In this document: one piece after another, positions 37,466-46,083 of the stretch | Layout of the letters: every line of letters starts with the position of its first letter | Position numbering within the stretch: the first letter of the stretch is position 1 | From: Planctellipticum variicoloris | Lineage (GTDB): Bacteria > Planctomycetota > Planctomycetia > Planctomycetales > Planctomycetaceae | Assembly (NCBI RefSeq): GCF_030622045.1 | Contig: NZ_CP130886.1 | Coordinates: 6,952,001-7,016,000 of the forward strand | Length of the DNA stretch: 64,000 bases | Reading direction: 5' to 3' | Translations under genes and position numbers: made by a program | The notes under the pieces: generated by a model | The model's database searches: none | What the model saw: only the letters and a program-made list of their open reading frames with translations | Told to the model about the DNA's origin: nothing

Positions 37466-38680
37466 TCAACCTTCGGCTGAGACTGTCTCTGCCCATTGGC
37501 GCAGTTCCTGGAACTGCAGGGCGAATGCCGGTTCGTCGCAGCCCATCGGGCTTTTGAAGAACGAGGCCAGGTGCGACATGACGCCGGCTTTGCCCCGGCG
37601 GGCTTCCCGCTCGGTCAGCCGGATCAGGTCGATGACCAGCGGGGCGGCCAGCAGCGAGTCGCAGCCCTGCCAGGTGAACTGCAGGACCATCGGCGTTCCG
37701 AGGAAGCCTTTGAAGTGGATGTGATCCCAGGCCGTTTTCCAGTCTCCCATCGATTCGATGTATTCGATCGAGACCAGCGTCTGCGGTTTGTAGCCGAGGA
37801 TTTCGGTGAGCAGGTGGTCCTTCGAGCGGACCTTGTTCGCCTTGTTGACGGGGTCGTCCAGGACTTTGCCGTCGAGGTTGCCGAAGATGTTGTGCCCGAC
37901 CCAGCTCATCACCTTCAAATTGCGGGCGGCGAACATCGGCGCCAACACCGCCTTCATCAGCGTTTCGCCCGTCTTGCCGTCCCGGCCGACGTGGACCACC
38001 TTCTGCCGCAGCGCAAACTCCATCAGCGACGGCAGGTCGCTTCCCGCCGAGGGGGTGAAGTTCACGTAGGGGAACTTCTGCCGGAAGGCGGCGATGGCGT
38101 AGAGCGAACTGGCCGGCAGCGGGCAGGCGGCGCCGGTGACGAGCTGCTGCTCGACCTGATCCCAGGTGAGGGTGCGGGCTTCGTCGGAGATCGGGGGCTC
38201 CGTCGATGAGACGTTGACGACGATGACCTTGTCGAGCTGGTGCCGCTTCTGGAAGTCGTGCATGTCGGCGGCGAGCCGCGTGACTGCGGCGCCTGCCGAT
38301 TCCGACTGGTGATGCAGCGCATCGACGCCCGCGAGCGAGACAATCTTGGGACCGACGCCATGCAGCGTGCCGGGACGGATGTCTTTGTCGATCGCTTCCA
38401 GGTCTTCCCGAATCGCCTGCATCATGGCGGGCGCAAAGACGTGAGACTGTTCGTGGAGCTGACCGGCTTCCGCCACGTAGTTGGTGTCGCGGATCTCGTG
38501 TCCGCCGATGACCAGTTCATCCCAGCCGGCGAGACCGAGCTTGTCGAAGGGGGGGAGGGTCGTTACCAGGCCCGTGGTTTCAGTCAGTCCGCGTTTGAGA
38601 GCCAGGAGTCCCGCCACCACCGTCGTGGCGACTCCGCCCCACGCACCGACCAGCCACACCCCCGTCTTCCGCCCCGACAT
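37466..38680 (-). CDS. Inositol-1-phosphate synthase (INO1 family)
   Basis: Converts glucose 6-phosphate to inositol 1-phosphate using bound NAD. The 404-residue protein (ATG 38680) has the N-terminal Rossmann segment TGVWLVGAWGGVATTVVAGL. It then has VIVVNVSSTEPP, NFTPSAGSDLPSLMEFA, KVMSWVGHNIFGNLDGKVLD, NKANKVRSKDH and DHIHFKGFLG, the core blocks of the myo-inositol-1-phosphate synthase family. Length fits the shorter prokaryotic type. A UbiA prenyltransferase gene follows, so an inositol- or polyol-containing lipid is possible. Confidence 0.9.
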   Translation of the reverse strand: MSGRKTGVWLVGAWGGVATTVVAGLLALKRGLTETTGLVTTLPPFDKLGLAGWDELVIGGHEIRDTNYVAEAGQLHEQSHVFAPAMMQAIREDLEAIDKDIRPGTLHGVGPKIVSLAGVDALHHQSESAGAAVTRLAADMHDFQKRHQLDKVIVVNVSSTEPPISDEARTLTWDQVEQQLVTGAACPLPASSLYAIAAFRQKFPYVNFTPSAGSDLPSLMEFALRQKVVHVGRDGKTGETLMKAVLAPMFAARNLKVMSWVGHNIFGNLDGKVLDDPVNKANKVRSKDHLLTEILGYKPQTLVSIEYIESMGDWKTAWDHIHFKGFLGTPMVLQFTWQGCDSLLAAPLVIDLIRLTEREARRGKAGVMSHLASFFKSPMGCDEPAFALQFQELRQWAETVSAEG

Positions 38681-38916
38681 GCTCGAAACCTCCCCGGATG
38701 ATCGCATCAATGCTTACCGGGAAGAACTGTACCACAGGCTCAGACGCCCCGCGAGCGAGGCCATGCAGGGATCGGCGAAGTCGAAGGAGAGAGTTGCGTG
38801 ATCCGTTCCAGAAGCGAAATCGCTCGCGGCCCGCTTCCTCCGGCCACAGTGCGTTTTGAACATTTCGCTGCGCATTTCGCACTTCCGGCCAGCTCATCCG
38901 CTCCTCACGTGCGTCG

Positions 38917-39342
38917 TTACGACCAGACATCGTCCGACCGACCCTCGTGAACAAACAGTCGCCGGGCCGGGGCGAACTGTTGCGGTGCGCCCGCCAGGAC
39001 TCGCAGCCAGACCGCCTGTCCCTGGTAGAGCCCTTCGATCGACACGTGCGGTCCCAGTTCATCGCCTCGGCTTGCGCCGAGTCCGTGGGACTGCCAGCCG
39101 ATCTGATCGATCTGGTCGAATTGTTCGACGATCGACTTCACGTCGACTGAAAACCGGGATGACTTTACGGCTCCGTCGCGCCGACCGCCGACGATCTCGG
39201 TGCTTCCGGCGAAGAGGGTCACTTCCCAGACATCTTCGTGCAGACAGAAGTGGCAACCGAGCGGGCCGAGCTCGTCCAGTTCGTGGATCTGCGCGACGAC
39301 GTGGTTGGCCAGTTCAGTCAGCCAGGCGGGAGGTGCAACCAT
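38917..39342 (-). CDS. Conserved protein of unknown function
   Basis: A 141-residue soluble protein from the ATG at 39342. It begins APPAWLTELANHVVAQIHEL and contains LGCHFCLHEDVWEVTLFAGS and WLRVLAGAPQQFAPARRLFV. There is no signal peptide or membrane segment. No catalytic motif is recognised. It is divergent from the DUF1338 gene. Confidence 0.55.
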   Translation of the reverse strand: MVAPPAWLTELANHVVAQIHELDELGPLGCHFCLHEDVWEVTLFAGSTEIVGGRRDGAVKSSRFSVDVKSIVEQFDQIDQIGWQSHGLGASRGDELGPHVSIEGLYQGQAVWLRVLAGAPQQFAPARRLFVHEGRSDDVWS

Positions 39343-39776
39343 GGGGCGAATCAATCTCGTGCGGGAACTGGAGACTCGGCCCGTGATTCGGGCCGCTCAG
39401 GGATGGCGTGTCACCACGCGCCACCACCGACCTTCAAGGCAACTTGAGTGCCGCACAATCCAGTCTGTGAGAGTTTCTACCAATTCCCAGTCCAAATCGC
39501 TCCGCGACAGGCCGGCTTCTCCGGGATTGAGTCGGTTAAGACGGTCGAAACCAGTCTGCGCGACTGTTGCCGGCCCGCAACACCCGGTGCGCATCTTGCG
39601 ACACCCATTCCCGCTAGAATCGCACTATCGCACACACGCTCTACGCGCGGCGCAACACTTCGTCGTGCGCGCCAAAGCGGCGCGGCGAGATTGAACAAAG
39701 TGCTTCGATTTCTGAACGTCTGACGTTTCTGCGCCAACCGGGCGAGGCCCGCCGGTGGGGAAAAGGAATCGCACTG
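39343..39776. other. Divergent intergenic region
   Basis: A 434-bp gap between divergent genes. It should hold the promoters of both, but I cannot name hexamers with confidence. Small open frames in it show no domain. Confidence 0.3.
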
Positions 39777-40721
39777 ATGAACGACGTGGATGTTCGCGGA
39801 CCGCATGCGTGGATTCCGGTGGAGTCGGCGCGCGACGAACTGCTGGCCCGGTTTCTGGACCGCCTCTGGCGGCGCTACCGCGAGCGAGTCCCCTACGTTC
39901 GGATCTATGAGGAGCTGATTGCATCCCACGGCGGAACGTTCGTCAACGATCACATCGCGTTTCGCACGCTGGCGTGCCAGCAACCGTTCTGCGGGATACC
40001 GTCGCTGTCGCGATTGTTCGAGGCGTTCGGGTATGAGGCGGCCGGCTGCTACCAGTTTCCGGACAAGCACCTCTCGGCGATCCATCTGCAGCACCCGAAC
40101 GGTCTGTTCCCGAAGCTGTTTATTTCCGAGTTGCAGATGGGGAAGCTGCCGGCGGAGATCCGAAGGCCACTCCGCAAGTCGCTGCAGACGCATCGCCCGG
40201 CTCTGAGCGACGAACTGCTCGACCGCGTCGCGACTCCGGACTCCCGCGATCTCGAACTGCTTCAGCTCTGCACAGACTGGATCGAAACCCTGCCGTGGGC
40301 TCCGCCTGAAGAATCGGATCTTCTGGCGGTCAACGCGGCCAGCCAGTACGGGGCTTGGGTGCTCGGTCACGGCTATAACGTGAACCACTTCACGGCCCTG
40401 ATCAATTCGCAGAACTCCCCTGCCCTGGCGGACATCGAGCAGACGGTGCGAGCGCTGCAGCAGGCGGGGGTTCCGGTGAAATCGGAAATCGAGGGCGCCC
40501 CCCGCAGCAAGTTGCGGCAAACCGCAACATCGGCCGCGGCTGGAGACATTACGATTGTCCAGTCGGGACGCCCGACGATCCGCACGTGGCCTTATGCCTA
40601 TTTCGAGCTCGCCGAACGGGGCGATATTGTCGATTCTGACACCGGCCGCACGAGGCGATTCCAAGGATTTCTGGGATCTCAGGCCACTCAACTCTTCGAA
40701 ATGACGCGCAGACCGCAATAA
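39777..40721 (+). CDS. DUF1338 protein, 2-oxoadipate dioxygenase/decarboxylase (HglS)-like
   Basis: The family includes HglS, an Fe(II) enzyme that turns 2-oxoadipate into D-2-hydroxyglutarate in lysine breakdown. The 314-residue protein shows the expected ligand segments: FVNDHIAFRTL (H59), GYNVNHFTALIN (H204) and YAYFELAERG (E277 most likely). The C-terminal FQGFLGSQATQLFEMT also fits the family. The N-terminal helix (ARFLDRLWRRYRERVPYVRI) is typical. No other lysine degradation genes are adjacent. The PSP1 gene follows closely on the same strand. Confidence 0.85.
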   Translation: MNDVDVRGPHAWIPVESARDELLARFLDRLWRRYRERVPYVRIYEELIASHGGTFVNDHIAFRTLACQQPFCGIPSLSRLFEAFGYEAAGCYQFPDKHLSAIHLQHPNGLFPKLFISELQMGKLPAEIRRPLRKSLQTHRPALSDELLDRVATPDSRDLELLQLCTDWIETLPWAPPEESDLLAVNAASQYGAWVLGHGYNVNHFTALINSQNSPALADIEQTVRALQQAGVPVKSEIEGAPRSKLRQTATSAAAGDITIVQSGRPTIRTWPYAYFELAERGDIVDSDTGRTRRFQGFLGSQATQLFEMTRRPQ

Positions 40722-40831
40722 CTGTGGCGGGCCAACTGAGAATTCACTTTCCGCTTCACAACCAACAGACTGGTCCGCCCTCCGTACCGTTCCCCGAGGG
40801 ATCGGTCGAGGGGATTCCCGACGAGAGCTCC

Positions 40832-41344
40832 ATGCCCGCTGTTTATCTGGTCCGCTACGGCGCCGTCCCTGAAGTCGCCCGATTTGTCGCTGAACAGTCG
40901 CTTTCCGTCTCCCGTGGTGAAACGGTCGTAGTACGAACCCACCGCGGTCTGCAGCTCGGCACGCTGCTGGACGAAGTCAAAGCAACCTCTGAAGCCGAAG
41001 GCAGCTTCGAGTTATTGCGGCCGGCCGCTCGCGAGGATTTGGCCGCCGCACGCGAAAACAGCCGTCACGCGGAGGCCGATTTCCTCGATTTTTCCAGACG
41101 TATCCTTCAGTGGGGGCTTGAGTTAGAGCTGATTGACGTCGAGCGGACGCTCGATGGCGAAAAGCGGATTCTCTACGTGCTGTGCGATCGCGGACCGGAT
41201 ACGACGAAGCTGGCCCTGCAGGCGGCCGCCTCGGGATTGGGAATTGTCGAAGTTCAACCGGTCTCGTCGGAAGGACCTGTCGTCTTGCCCGCCGAAGGGG
41301 GCGGTTGCGGGACGGGTGGCGGCGGCTGCGGTTGCCATTCCTGA
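40832..41344 (+). CDS. PSP1 domain protein with Gly/Cys-rich C-terminus
   Basis: A 170-residue protein from the ATG at 40832; an in-frame GTG at 40724 would add 36 residues. The PSP1-like core is VYLVRYGAVPEVARFVAEQS, SVSRGETVVVRTHRGLQLGT, then ADFLDFSRRILQWGLELEL and EVERTL-like turns. The protein ends GGGCGTGGGGCGCHS, a probable metal- or cluster-binding tail. Relatives include YaaT, part of the B. subtilis RNA-maturation complex with iron-sulfur clusters. The role here is inferred only from the fold. Confidence 0.75.
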   Translation: MPAVYLVRYGAVPEVARFVAEQSLSVSRGETVVVRTHRGLQLGTLLDEVKATSEAEGSFELLRPAAREDLAAARENSRHAEADFLDFSRRILQWGLELELIDVERTLDGEKRILYVLCDRGPDTTKLALQAAASGLGIVEVQPVSSEGPVVLPAEGGGCGTGGGGCGCHS

Positions 41345-41531
41345 GAATCTGCGGCGGTAGACCGGCCTGCAGAATCGTGCCAGGCGCCTGCGTTTTGCGT
41401 GATTTCTGTCGATTTCCCGGTCGGACGACCCGTCCCGCCAGACCCTCTCGCCAGCCACTTCCGGCGACTACAATCGGGAGGCGACGCGAACGATGCGAAA
41501 CGACGTCGACTTCCCGAACTGATGGACTTCC

Positions 41532-41996
41532 ATGGCTGCGCCCGACTGGGTTCTGATGCTTCCGGCTGTGAACGCGAGCCTGAACGGCGTCGCGGCTGTT
41601 CTGCTGCTGGTCGGCTACTGGCTCATCAAGACCGGCCGTCGCGATGCTCACAAGAGGGCCATGCTGGCCGCCTTCGGGACGTCGGTGGTCTTCCTGATCT
41701 GTTATCTGGTCTACCACGCGGCACTGCATCACTACACGGGGGAGAGCGGCAAGAAGTTTCCGGGGACCGGCGTGGTCCGGACGGTCTATCTGGCGATTCT
41801 GCTCTCGCACATCCTCCTGGCGTTCACGCTGGTGTTTCTGCCGCTGATGACGATCTATCGCGCCTGGAAGCAGCAGTGGGAGCGTCACCGGAAAATTGCC
41901 CGCATCACTTTCCCGATCTGGGTTTACGTCTCCGTGACCGGAGTTATCATTTATCTGATGCTCTACCACTGGCCCCAGCCGGCGGCTGCCGGCTGA
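41532..41996 (+). CDS. DUF420 membrane protein, cytochrome oxidase assembly-like
   Basis: A 154-residue protein with four hydrophobic segments: VNASLNGVAAVLLLVGYWLI, then KRAMLAAFGTSVVFLICYLV, VYLAILLSHILLAFTLVFLP and FPIWVYVSVTGVIIYLMLYH. Histidines sit at membrane ends (AHKRAM, YHAALHHY, LSHILLA, YHW), as in the DUF420 family, which is found near heme-copper oxidase genes (CtaM-like). The small CPNC protein gene follows after 90 bp. No oxidase subunits lie within the window. Confidence 0.83.
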   Translation: MAAPDWVLMLPAVNASLNGVAAVLLLVGYWLIKTGRRDAHKRAMLAAFGTSVVFLICYLVYHAALHHYTGESGKKFPGTGVVRTVYLAILLSHILLAFTLVFLPLMTIYRAWKQQWERHRKIARITFPIWVYVSVTGVIIYLMLYHWPQPAAAG

Positions 41997-42086
41997 AAAC
42001 GGGCTCGAACAGCGAATGCTCAAAAGCCTGTGCCACTGGCGACTCGTCCGCCAGTGCCTGCGGAGACGAGACAGAAGGCAGCCGCA

Positions 42087-42374
42087 ATGAATCCACTCAC
42101 CCGCTGGCAGACTCGACTGACGTTCGCGACCGCCTGGCTGGTCATGCAGACCACGGCGGCCCAGGCCTGCCCCAACTGCAAGTTCGCGCTCGAAGCTGAT
42201 GCATCGCCTCAGCCGCGGGCCTATATGCTGAGCATCATTTTCATGCTCGCGGTGATCATGTCGCTGTTCGGCGCGATGTTCGGATTGCTCTTCTGGCTGT
42301 CGAAACAAGAGTGCCGCGCGCTGACCGACGCGGGCTACGATCACGTCCTGCACAACGCGATCCCCCAGCGGTAA
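42087..42374 (+). CDS. Small exported CPNC membrane protein
   Basis: A 95-residue protein from the ATG at 42087. A signal-peptide-like segment ends in TTAAQACPNCK, leaving a CxxC motif at the start of the mature part. One membrane segment follows (LSIIFMLAVIMSLFGAMFGL). This CPNCK plus Y-x-x-S-I-x-F-M layout recalls small proteins beside cytochrome oxidase assembly genes in planctomycetes. It is probably cotranscribed with the DUF420 gene. A copper- or thiol-related role is inference. Confidence 0.6.
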   Translation: MNPLTRWQTRLTFATAWLVMQTTAAQACPNCKFALEADASPQPRAYMLSIIFMLAVIMSLFGAMFGLLFWLSKQECRALTDAGYDHVLHNAIPQR

Positions 42375-42467
42375 CGATCGAGTCGCCCTGGGCGGGGGCG
42401 TCTTCGCGAGGGCAGAGCCCGGAAACGACGGAAGGCATTCGTCGGCGAATGGCGTTCCCGTTCGCTC

Positions 42468-43247
42468 TCAGCGTTTCCGGAGCACGTAGACGACGTCTTC
42501 GGTGTCGCCGTTGATCATGACGGGAGCGTCGATATCGTAGCGGAAGTCGTAGACTTCGATCAGCTCGAGGCGGGGTTCGCGGAGCAGGAGGTGGGCCATC
42601 TGCTCTGCGGTCCAGGTGCGGAACATGGTCTCGTCTTCGATGCGGAACTGCTTTGTCGGCGTGTAGACGTCGTAGGTCATGCCGATCCGCTCTTCACGTT
42701 TCTGGAGATCGACGCCGATCGACCAGAGGCGGGAGTTGACCGTCAGGTTGCCGCGGCCGGCGGACCAGCACTCTTCGGTGCATTGCTGGACGGTGACCGG
42801 AGTGAGGTGCAGCCCGAGGAGGTAGACGCCCCCTTTGGCCAGCGCTTCGGCGACGCAGGCCAGGTGGGCCTCGGCGGTTTCCTCGCTGGGAAGGTGCCGG
42901 AACGTGTTGATCATGTTGAAAGCGGCGTCGTACTTCTTTTTCACTTTGAAGTCGGCCATATCTCCGACGACGGCGACGGGCTTGAGGCCCTTGCGCTCGA
43001 ACCGCTTGTTGCAGAAGGCGACGGCTTTTTCGTTGAGATCGTTCCCCGCGACTTCGTAGCCGGCCTCGGCGAGCTTGACGAGCAGCCGGCCGGTGCCGCA
43101 GGCGGGCTCGAAGATCCGCTTGACGGGACGTTTGGAAAACCGCTCAAAGCAGGCCAGGAGGAACTTGTACTCGGCTTTCCAGTCGGAGCCGAAGATCAGG
43201 TCGTAGTAGGTCGGGAAGTCGTAGAGGTGTCCGGCAATGGTTTCCAT
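42468..43247 (-). CDS. Class I SAM-dependent methyltransferase
   Basis: A 259-residue cytoplasmic protein. AdoMet-binding motif I is RIFEPACGTGRLLVKLAEAG (about 44-63), motif II includes EVAGNDLNEKAV, then VAVVGDMADFKVKKKYDAAF and NMINTFRHLPSE. The C-terminal half (GMTYDVYTPTKQFRIEDET, FRTWTAEQMAHLLL) fits small-molecule methyltransferases of the Methyltransf_25 type. The substrate is unknown. It converges on the CPNC gene. Confidence 0.85.
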   Translation of the reverse strand: METIAGHLYDFPTYYDLIFGSDWKAEYKFLLACFERFSKRPVKRIFEPACGTGRLLVKLAEAGYEVAGNDLNEKAVAFCNKRFERKGLKPVAVVGDMADFKVKKKYDAAFNMINTFRHLPSEETAEAHLACVAEALAKGGVYLLGLHLTPVTVQQCTEECWSAGRGNLTVNSRLWSIGVDLQKREERIGMTYDVYTPTKQFRIEDETMFRTWTAEQMAHLLLREPRLELIEVYDFRYDIDAPVMINGDTEDVVYVLRKR

Positions 43248-43881
43248 GACGCGGCGAGTCTTTCGGCACCGGGAGGGGAAATGGATCTTCGGACGATATC
43301 GTAGCGAAGTCCTTGCGGACTGGCACCGGGGCGCGGGAGAAGATGTCTCGCAGAAATGCGGAGAGAGGAAATGTCGAATGCCGAATGCGGAATGTCGAAA
43401 GGAAGTCGAGAGTCCAGAGCTGGAGAAGAGCTTGAGTCACTCTGCCGCTGACCACTGACGATCGATGACGGACGACGCTCCGAGCCTGTGATTCTTTCCC
43501 GCCAACCGTCACGGATCGACCCTCCGGGCGAAGCCTCCGCAGGCCCGATGCTTCTCCGGTCGCCGACTGAAGTGCGTTTCGAGCAGTTCGACCAGCGGGG
43601 CCATCAGACCGCCGGCCGGGCCGGCGGTCGTCACATGGTCCGGCGGCAGCAGTTCGTCGAGCGATCGCAGCTCGATGCGGACCTGAGGGGGGACCCCGCG
43701 TTGAAACCGGGGGACGCCGTGAGCAGGCGGGGGCGGGTTGATTCATGCCGCCTGTTGTGGCGTCTTCCGAAGAATCGTGCCAAGCGAACTGCTGAAAAAA
43801 TCACAGGCTCGGAGCGCCCTCCTGCGCATTTCTCCGTCGTCGAGTCAGGCTGGCGGCCATACCGCCTCAACTCCGGGCGGG
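43248..43881. other. Long intergenic region with a weak transposase-like fragment
   Basis: A 634-bp gap without a convincing gene. On the minus strand between about 43510 and 43740, a stop-to-stop frame without start reads GVPRFQRGVPPQVRIELRSL then DELLPPDHV. This resembles the N-terminal opening of IS1182/IS5-type transposases (Q-V-x-x-x-x-x-L-x-x-L-L-P-x-D-H), but the sequence after it does not fit. Otherwise nothing is recognised. Confidence 0.3.
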
Positions 43882-44229
43882 TCAGATTCGCGACGGGCCT
43901 TGGCGAATGGCGGTCAGATCCAGGGCCATCCCGACGCCAATCCACGCGACGATCAGCAGGATCTGCAGCCAGAACGGCCCGAAGAACAGCGAGACGATGA
44001 AGCCGACGCCAAAAGCCAAGCCCAGCAGGACCTGCTTCTCGACGATCTCGGGGACCCACGGAACCTTCTCGCGATTCTTCCGGGTCACGAACATTGCCAG
44101 CAACACGAACAGCAGCATGATCTGCGGCAATTCGGTCTTCAGCGACGTGAAGTGCCGAAGAGAAAAGAACGTCAGCATTCCCAATCCGAAGATGCCGTCA
44201 GTCAGAATGGTTCGCGTCGTCAGCGACAT
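43882..44229 (-). CDS. Small multi-pass membrane protein of unknown function
   Basis: A 115-residue protein from the ATG at 44229; a TTG at 44304 would extend it by 25 residues. Hydrophobic segments are GIFGLGMLTFF, PQIMLLFVLLAMFVT, LLGLAFGVGFIVSLFFG and WLQILLIVAWIGVGMALDL. No motif is recognised. Divergent from the next gene. Confidence 0.5.
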   Translation of the reverse strand: MSLTTRTILTDGIFGLGMLTFFSLRHFTSLKTELPQIMLLFVLLAMFVTRKNREKVPWVPEIVEKQVLLGLAFGVGFIVSLFFGPFWLQILLIVAWIGVGMALDLTAIRQGPSRI

Positions 44230-44324
44230 GAAGACGGCTTCGGCTGTCGGGTGGACCGCACAGAAGAACACGTTTAGAGTAGTCGCTGGTTTGAAATCGC
44301 TCAATCCGGAATCGGCCTCGATTC

Positions 44325-44906
44325 ATGGCTCCTCTTGCCCCGCAAGGTTCCCCGATGTCCGCCGCCAAATCCGCCTGGCCCCGCACCGTCTGGTCGATCT
44401 CGACCCGCGTCGCCCTCGCCAGCCTGGCGGCCTGCGTCGTCCTGGCCGCCCTCAACAGCGTCGGTCTCTCCGCGGTGCGTGTCATGGCCCTTGAAGACAC
44501 TGTCGAACCGAAGGACCACAACCTGCCACTGGTGAAGCAGAAGGAAGCCCTCCCCGATTATGAACTGATCGTCGTACTGCGAAGCGGCGGCCAGGTCAAA
44601 CTGGGAGCGAAGCCCGACACCTCGGCGGCAGACGGGCTGGCGTGGACGCTGACCGAGCCGGTTGCGATCGGCGACATCGCGTCGATTCGTCTGGAAGAGC
44701 AGGATACGCTGGTCTCGGACGCCGTCGCCGAGGTGCAGTTCTCGACGGAGCCGGTGACGGACAAGGGGTACGAGTTCAGCTTCACGACGACGCGTTCGTT
44801 CGGCGTCGGCGTGCAGGCGTTTTTCCGGACGCCGGTCGGGCTGGCGATCGTCGGAGCGTTGTTCGTAGCGATCGTGCTGGTGCTGGTTTCGGCGTTTGCA
44901 ACGTAG
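44325..44906 (+). CDS. Protein with N- and C-terminal membrane anchors, unknown function
   Basis: A 193-residue protein; an ATG at 44355 is an alternative start. A hydrophobic segment at the N-terminus (RVALASLAACVVLAALNSVG), an external domain rich in Val/Asp/Glu (about 55-160), and a second hydrophobic segment at the end (VGLAIVGALFVAIVLVLVSA) suggest a membrane hairpin. No motif recognised. It overlaps the frame of the next gene slightly and is probably cotranscribed with it. Confidence 0.55.
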   Translation: MAPLAPQGSPMSAAKSAWPRTVWSISTRVALASLAACVVLAALNSVGLSAVRVMALEDTVEPKDHNLPLVKQKEALPDYELIVVLRSGGQVKLGAKPDTSAADGLAWTLTEPVAIGDIASIRLEEQDTLVSDAVAEVQFSTEPVTDKGYEFSFTTTRSFGVGVQAFFRTPVGLAIVGALFVAIVLVLVSAFAT

Positions 44907-44910
44907 GAAG

Positions 44911-45543
44911 ATGGACCGATTGCGCGAGCGATTTCTGAGGCTGTCGCAACTGCGGAAGACGCTGGTCTTCGGCGGGCTGGGGTTGGTGTCGGGGTGGGTG
45001 ACGACGGTCGTCATCTGGCTGTTTGTTCGAGGCGAACTGAGCGTCCTGGCTGTCGCGCCGCACCTTGTTCCCGGCCTCTTCCTCGGCTTGATCGTCCTCA
45101 AGCCGCTGGCGGTTCTAGGCCAGATTTCTGGTCGCCCCCAATTGCCGTCGCTGGCTCCCGGAATTCTCAGCCATGTCCTGGGGGAGATCACTTTTGTAGT
45201 GCTGATAATCCTTGGAACGACCCTGGGCAATCCGAAGTGTACGAATGAGGCAGCCGCGCTTTCCGGGACATTCGCCGGATTCCTCCTAGCGAGATTATGT
45301 TTGCCATTCAAAACGCCGCGGAATTCTCGTGTCGGATGGCTGACGACGCTGGGAGTTGGCTTCGTTGCCAGCCTTGCAGCATGGGGATGCCAACTGTGGC
45401 TGCCTCAAGTTGCAGGACTGGGGTCGGCATCACTCGCTGGACTTTGGCTCATCGCCCTGATCTTCGTAACTCTACACGTGACGGCTGCCGTCTGCCTGAG
45501 CCTGCGGGAGTGGCCGGCGGCGAACGATGGGGTTGCGGACTGA
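44911..45543 (+). CDS. Multi-pass membrane protein of unknown function
   Basis: A 210-residue protein from the ATG at 44911, 4 bp after the preceding stop. About six hydrophobic segments are visible, among them TLVFGGLGLVSGWVTTVVIW, VLGEITFVVLIILGTTLG and LAGLWLIALIFVTLHVTAAV. No known family signature. The tight spacing indicates an operon with the gene before it. Confidence 0.55.
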   Translation: MDRLRERFLRLSQLRKTLVFGGLGLVSGWVTTVVIWLFVRGELSVLAVAPHLVPGLFLGLIVLKPLAVLGQISGRPQLPSLAPGILSHVLGEITFVVLIILGTTLGNPKCTNEAAALSGTFAGFLLARLCLPFKTPRNSRVGWLTTLGVGFVASLAAWGCQLWLPQVAGLGSASLAGLWLIALIFVTLHVTAAVCLSLREWPAANDGVAD

Positions 45544-45628
45544 GCTGACTCAGATCACGAAGTCGTACTGTTTCGTTGCCTGACGCTGAGTTACAATCGT
45601 TCGAGCTGCTTTCCAGGGAACCGTAAAC

Positions 45629-45940
45629 GTGTCTGCCACCGCCTGGCCGTTCATTGAGTTCGACGATCGCGCCCGACCGCGACTGGCGGGATCGCGCTGG
45701 CACGTGTTGCAACTCCTGCGCGAGCACGTCGAGTTTCGCTGGGACGCCGAGCAGATCGCCCGACAACACCCGGATCTGACGCTGCCGCAGATTCACGCGG
45801 CCCTGGTGTATTACTACGACCATCGCGAAGAGCGCGACCGGCTGCTGGCTGACGAAGAGCGGGAGTTCGCGGAGTTGCGTGTCGCGACGGCAAGCCGCGA
45901 ACTTCAGGCGCGGATGAGCCGATTCAAGTCGCTCTGCTAA
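45629..45940 (+). CDS. DUF433 domain protein (antitoxin-like)
   Basis: A 103-residue protein starting at GTG 45629. It has the DUF433 helix-turn-helix-like core: SRWHVLQLLREHVEFRWDAE, QIARQHPDLTLPQIHAALVY and YYDHREERDR. DUF433 proteins are often antitoxins paired with DUF5615 PIN-like toxins, but no such gene is adjacent on either side. It may be an orphan. Confidence 0.7.
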   Translation: MSATAWPFIEFDDRARPRLAGSRWHVLQLLREHVEFRWDAEQIARQHPDLTLPQIHAALVYYYDHREERDRLLADEEREFAELRVATASRELQARMSRFKSLC

Positions 45941-46027
45941 GAGATTGAACGTCGCCGGGGTCTCTCTCGTAAGCCGTTTCTCAGAATTGCGTTACAGACA
46001 CTCTCCTTCCATCCCAGCAATGGCCTC

Positions 46028-46055
46028 TTGATAAATACCGACCGTACGGTACAGT
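46028..46055 (+). promoter_or_regulatory. Promoter and palindromic operator of the TetR-exporter operon
   Basis: A sigma-70-like promoter is present: TTGATA at 46028-46033, 16-bp spacer, TACAGT at 46050-46055. A perfect 10-bp palindrome ACCGTACGGT at 46041-46050 lies in the spacer, 34 bp before the TetR start. A repressor bound there would block the polymerase, so autorepression of the operon is likely. The regulator-site link is inference from position. Confidence 0.55.
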
Positions 46056-46083
46056 AAAGAAAACCAGCAGGTCGGAATTGCTC

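Noticed and set aside
36343-38680. An ebo-type gene cluster
   Set aside because: Only UbiA is present; eboA, eboB, eboD, eboE and eboF-like genes are not nearby.
39477-40718. 413-residue minus-strand frame
   Set aside because: Antisense to the DUF1338 gene, which has family motifs; shadow composition.
43510-43740. Transposase gene on the minus strand
   Set aside because: Only about 20 residues resemble an IS1182/IS5 opening; no start, no catalytic part and no terminal repeats.
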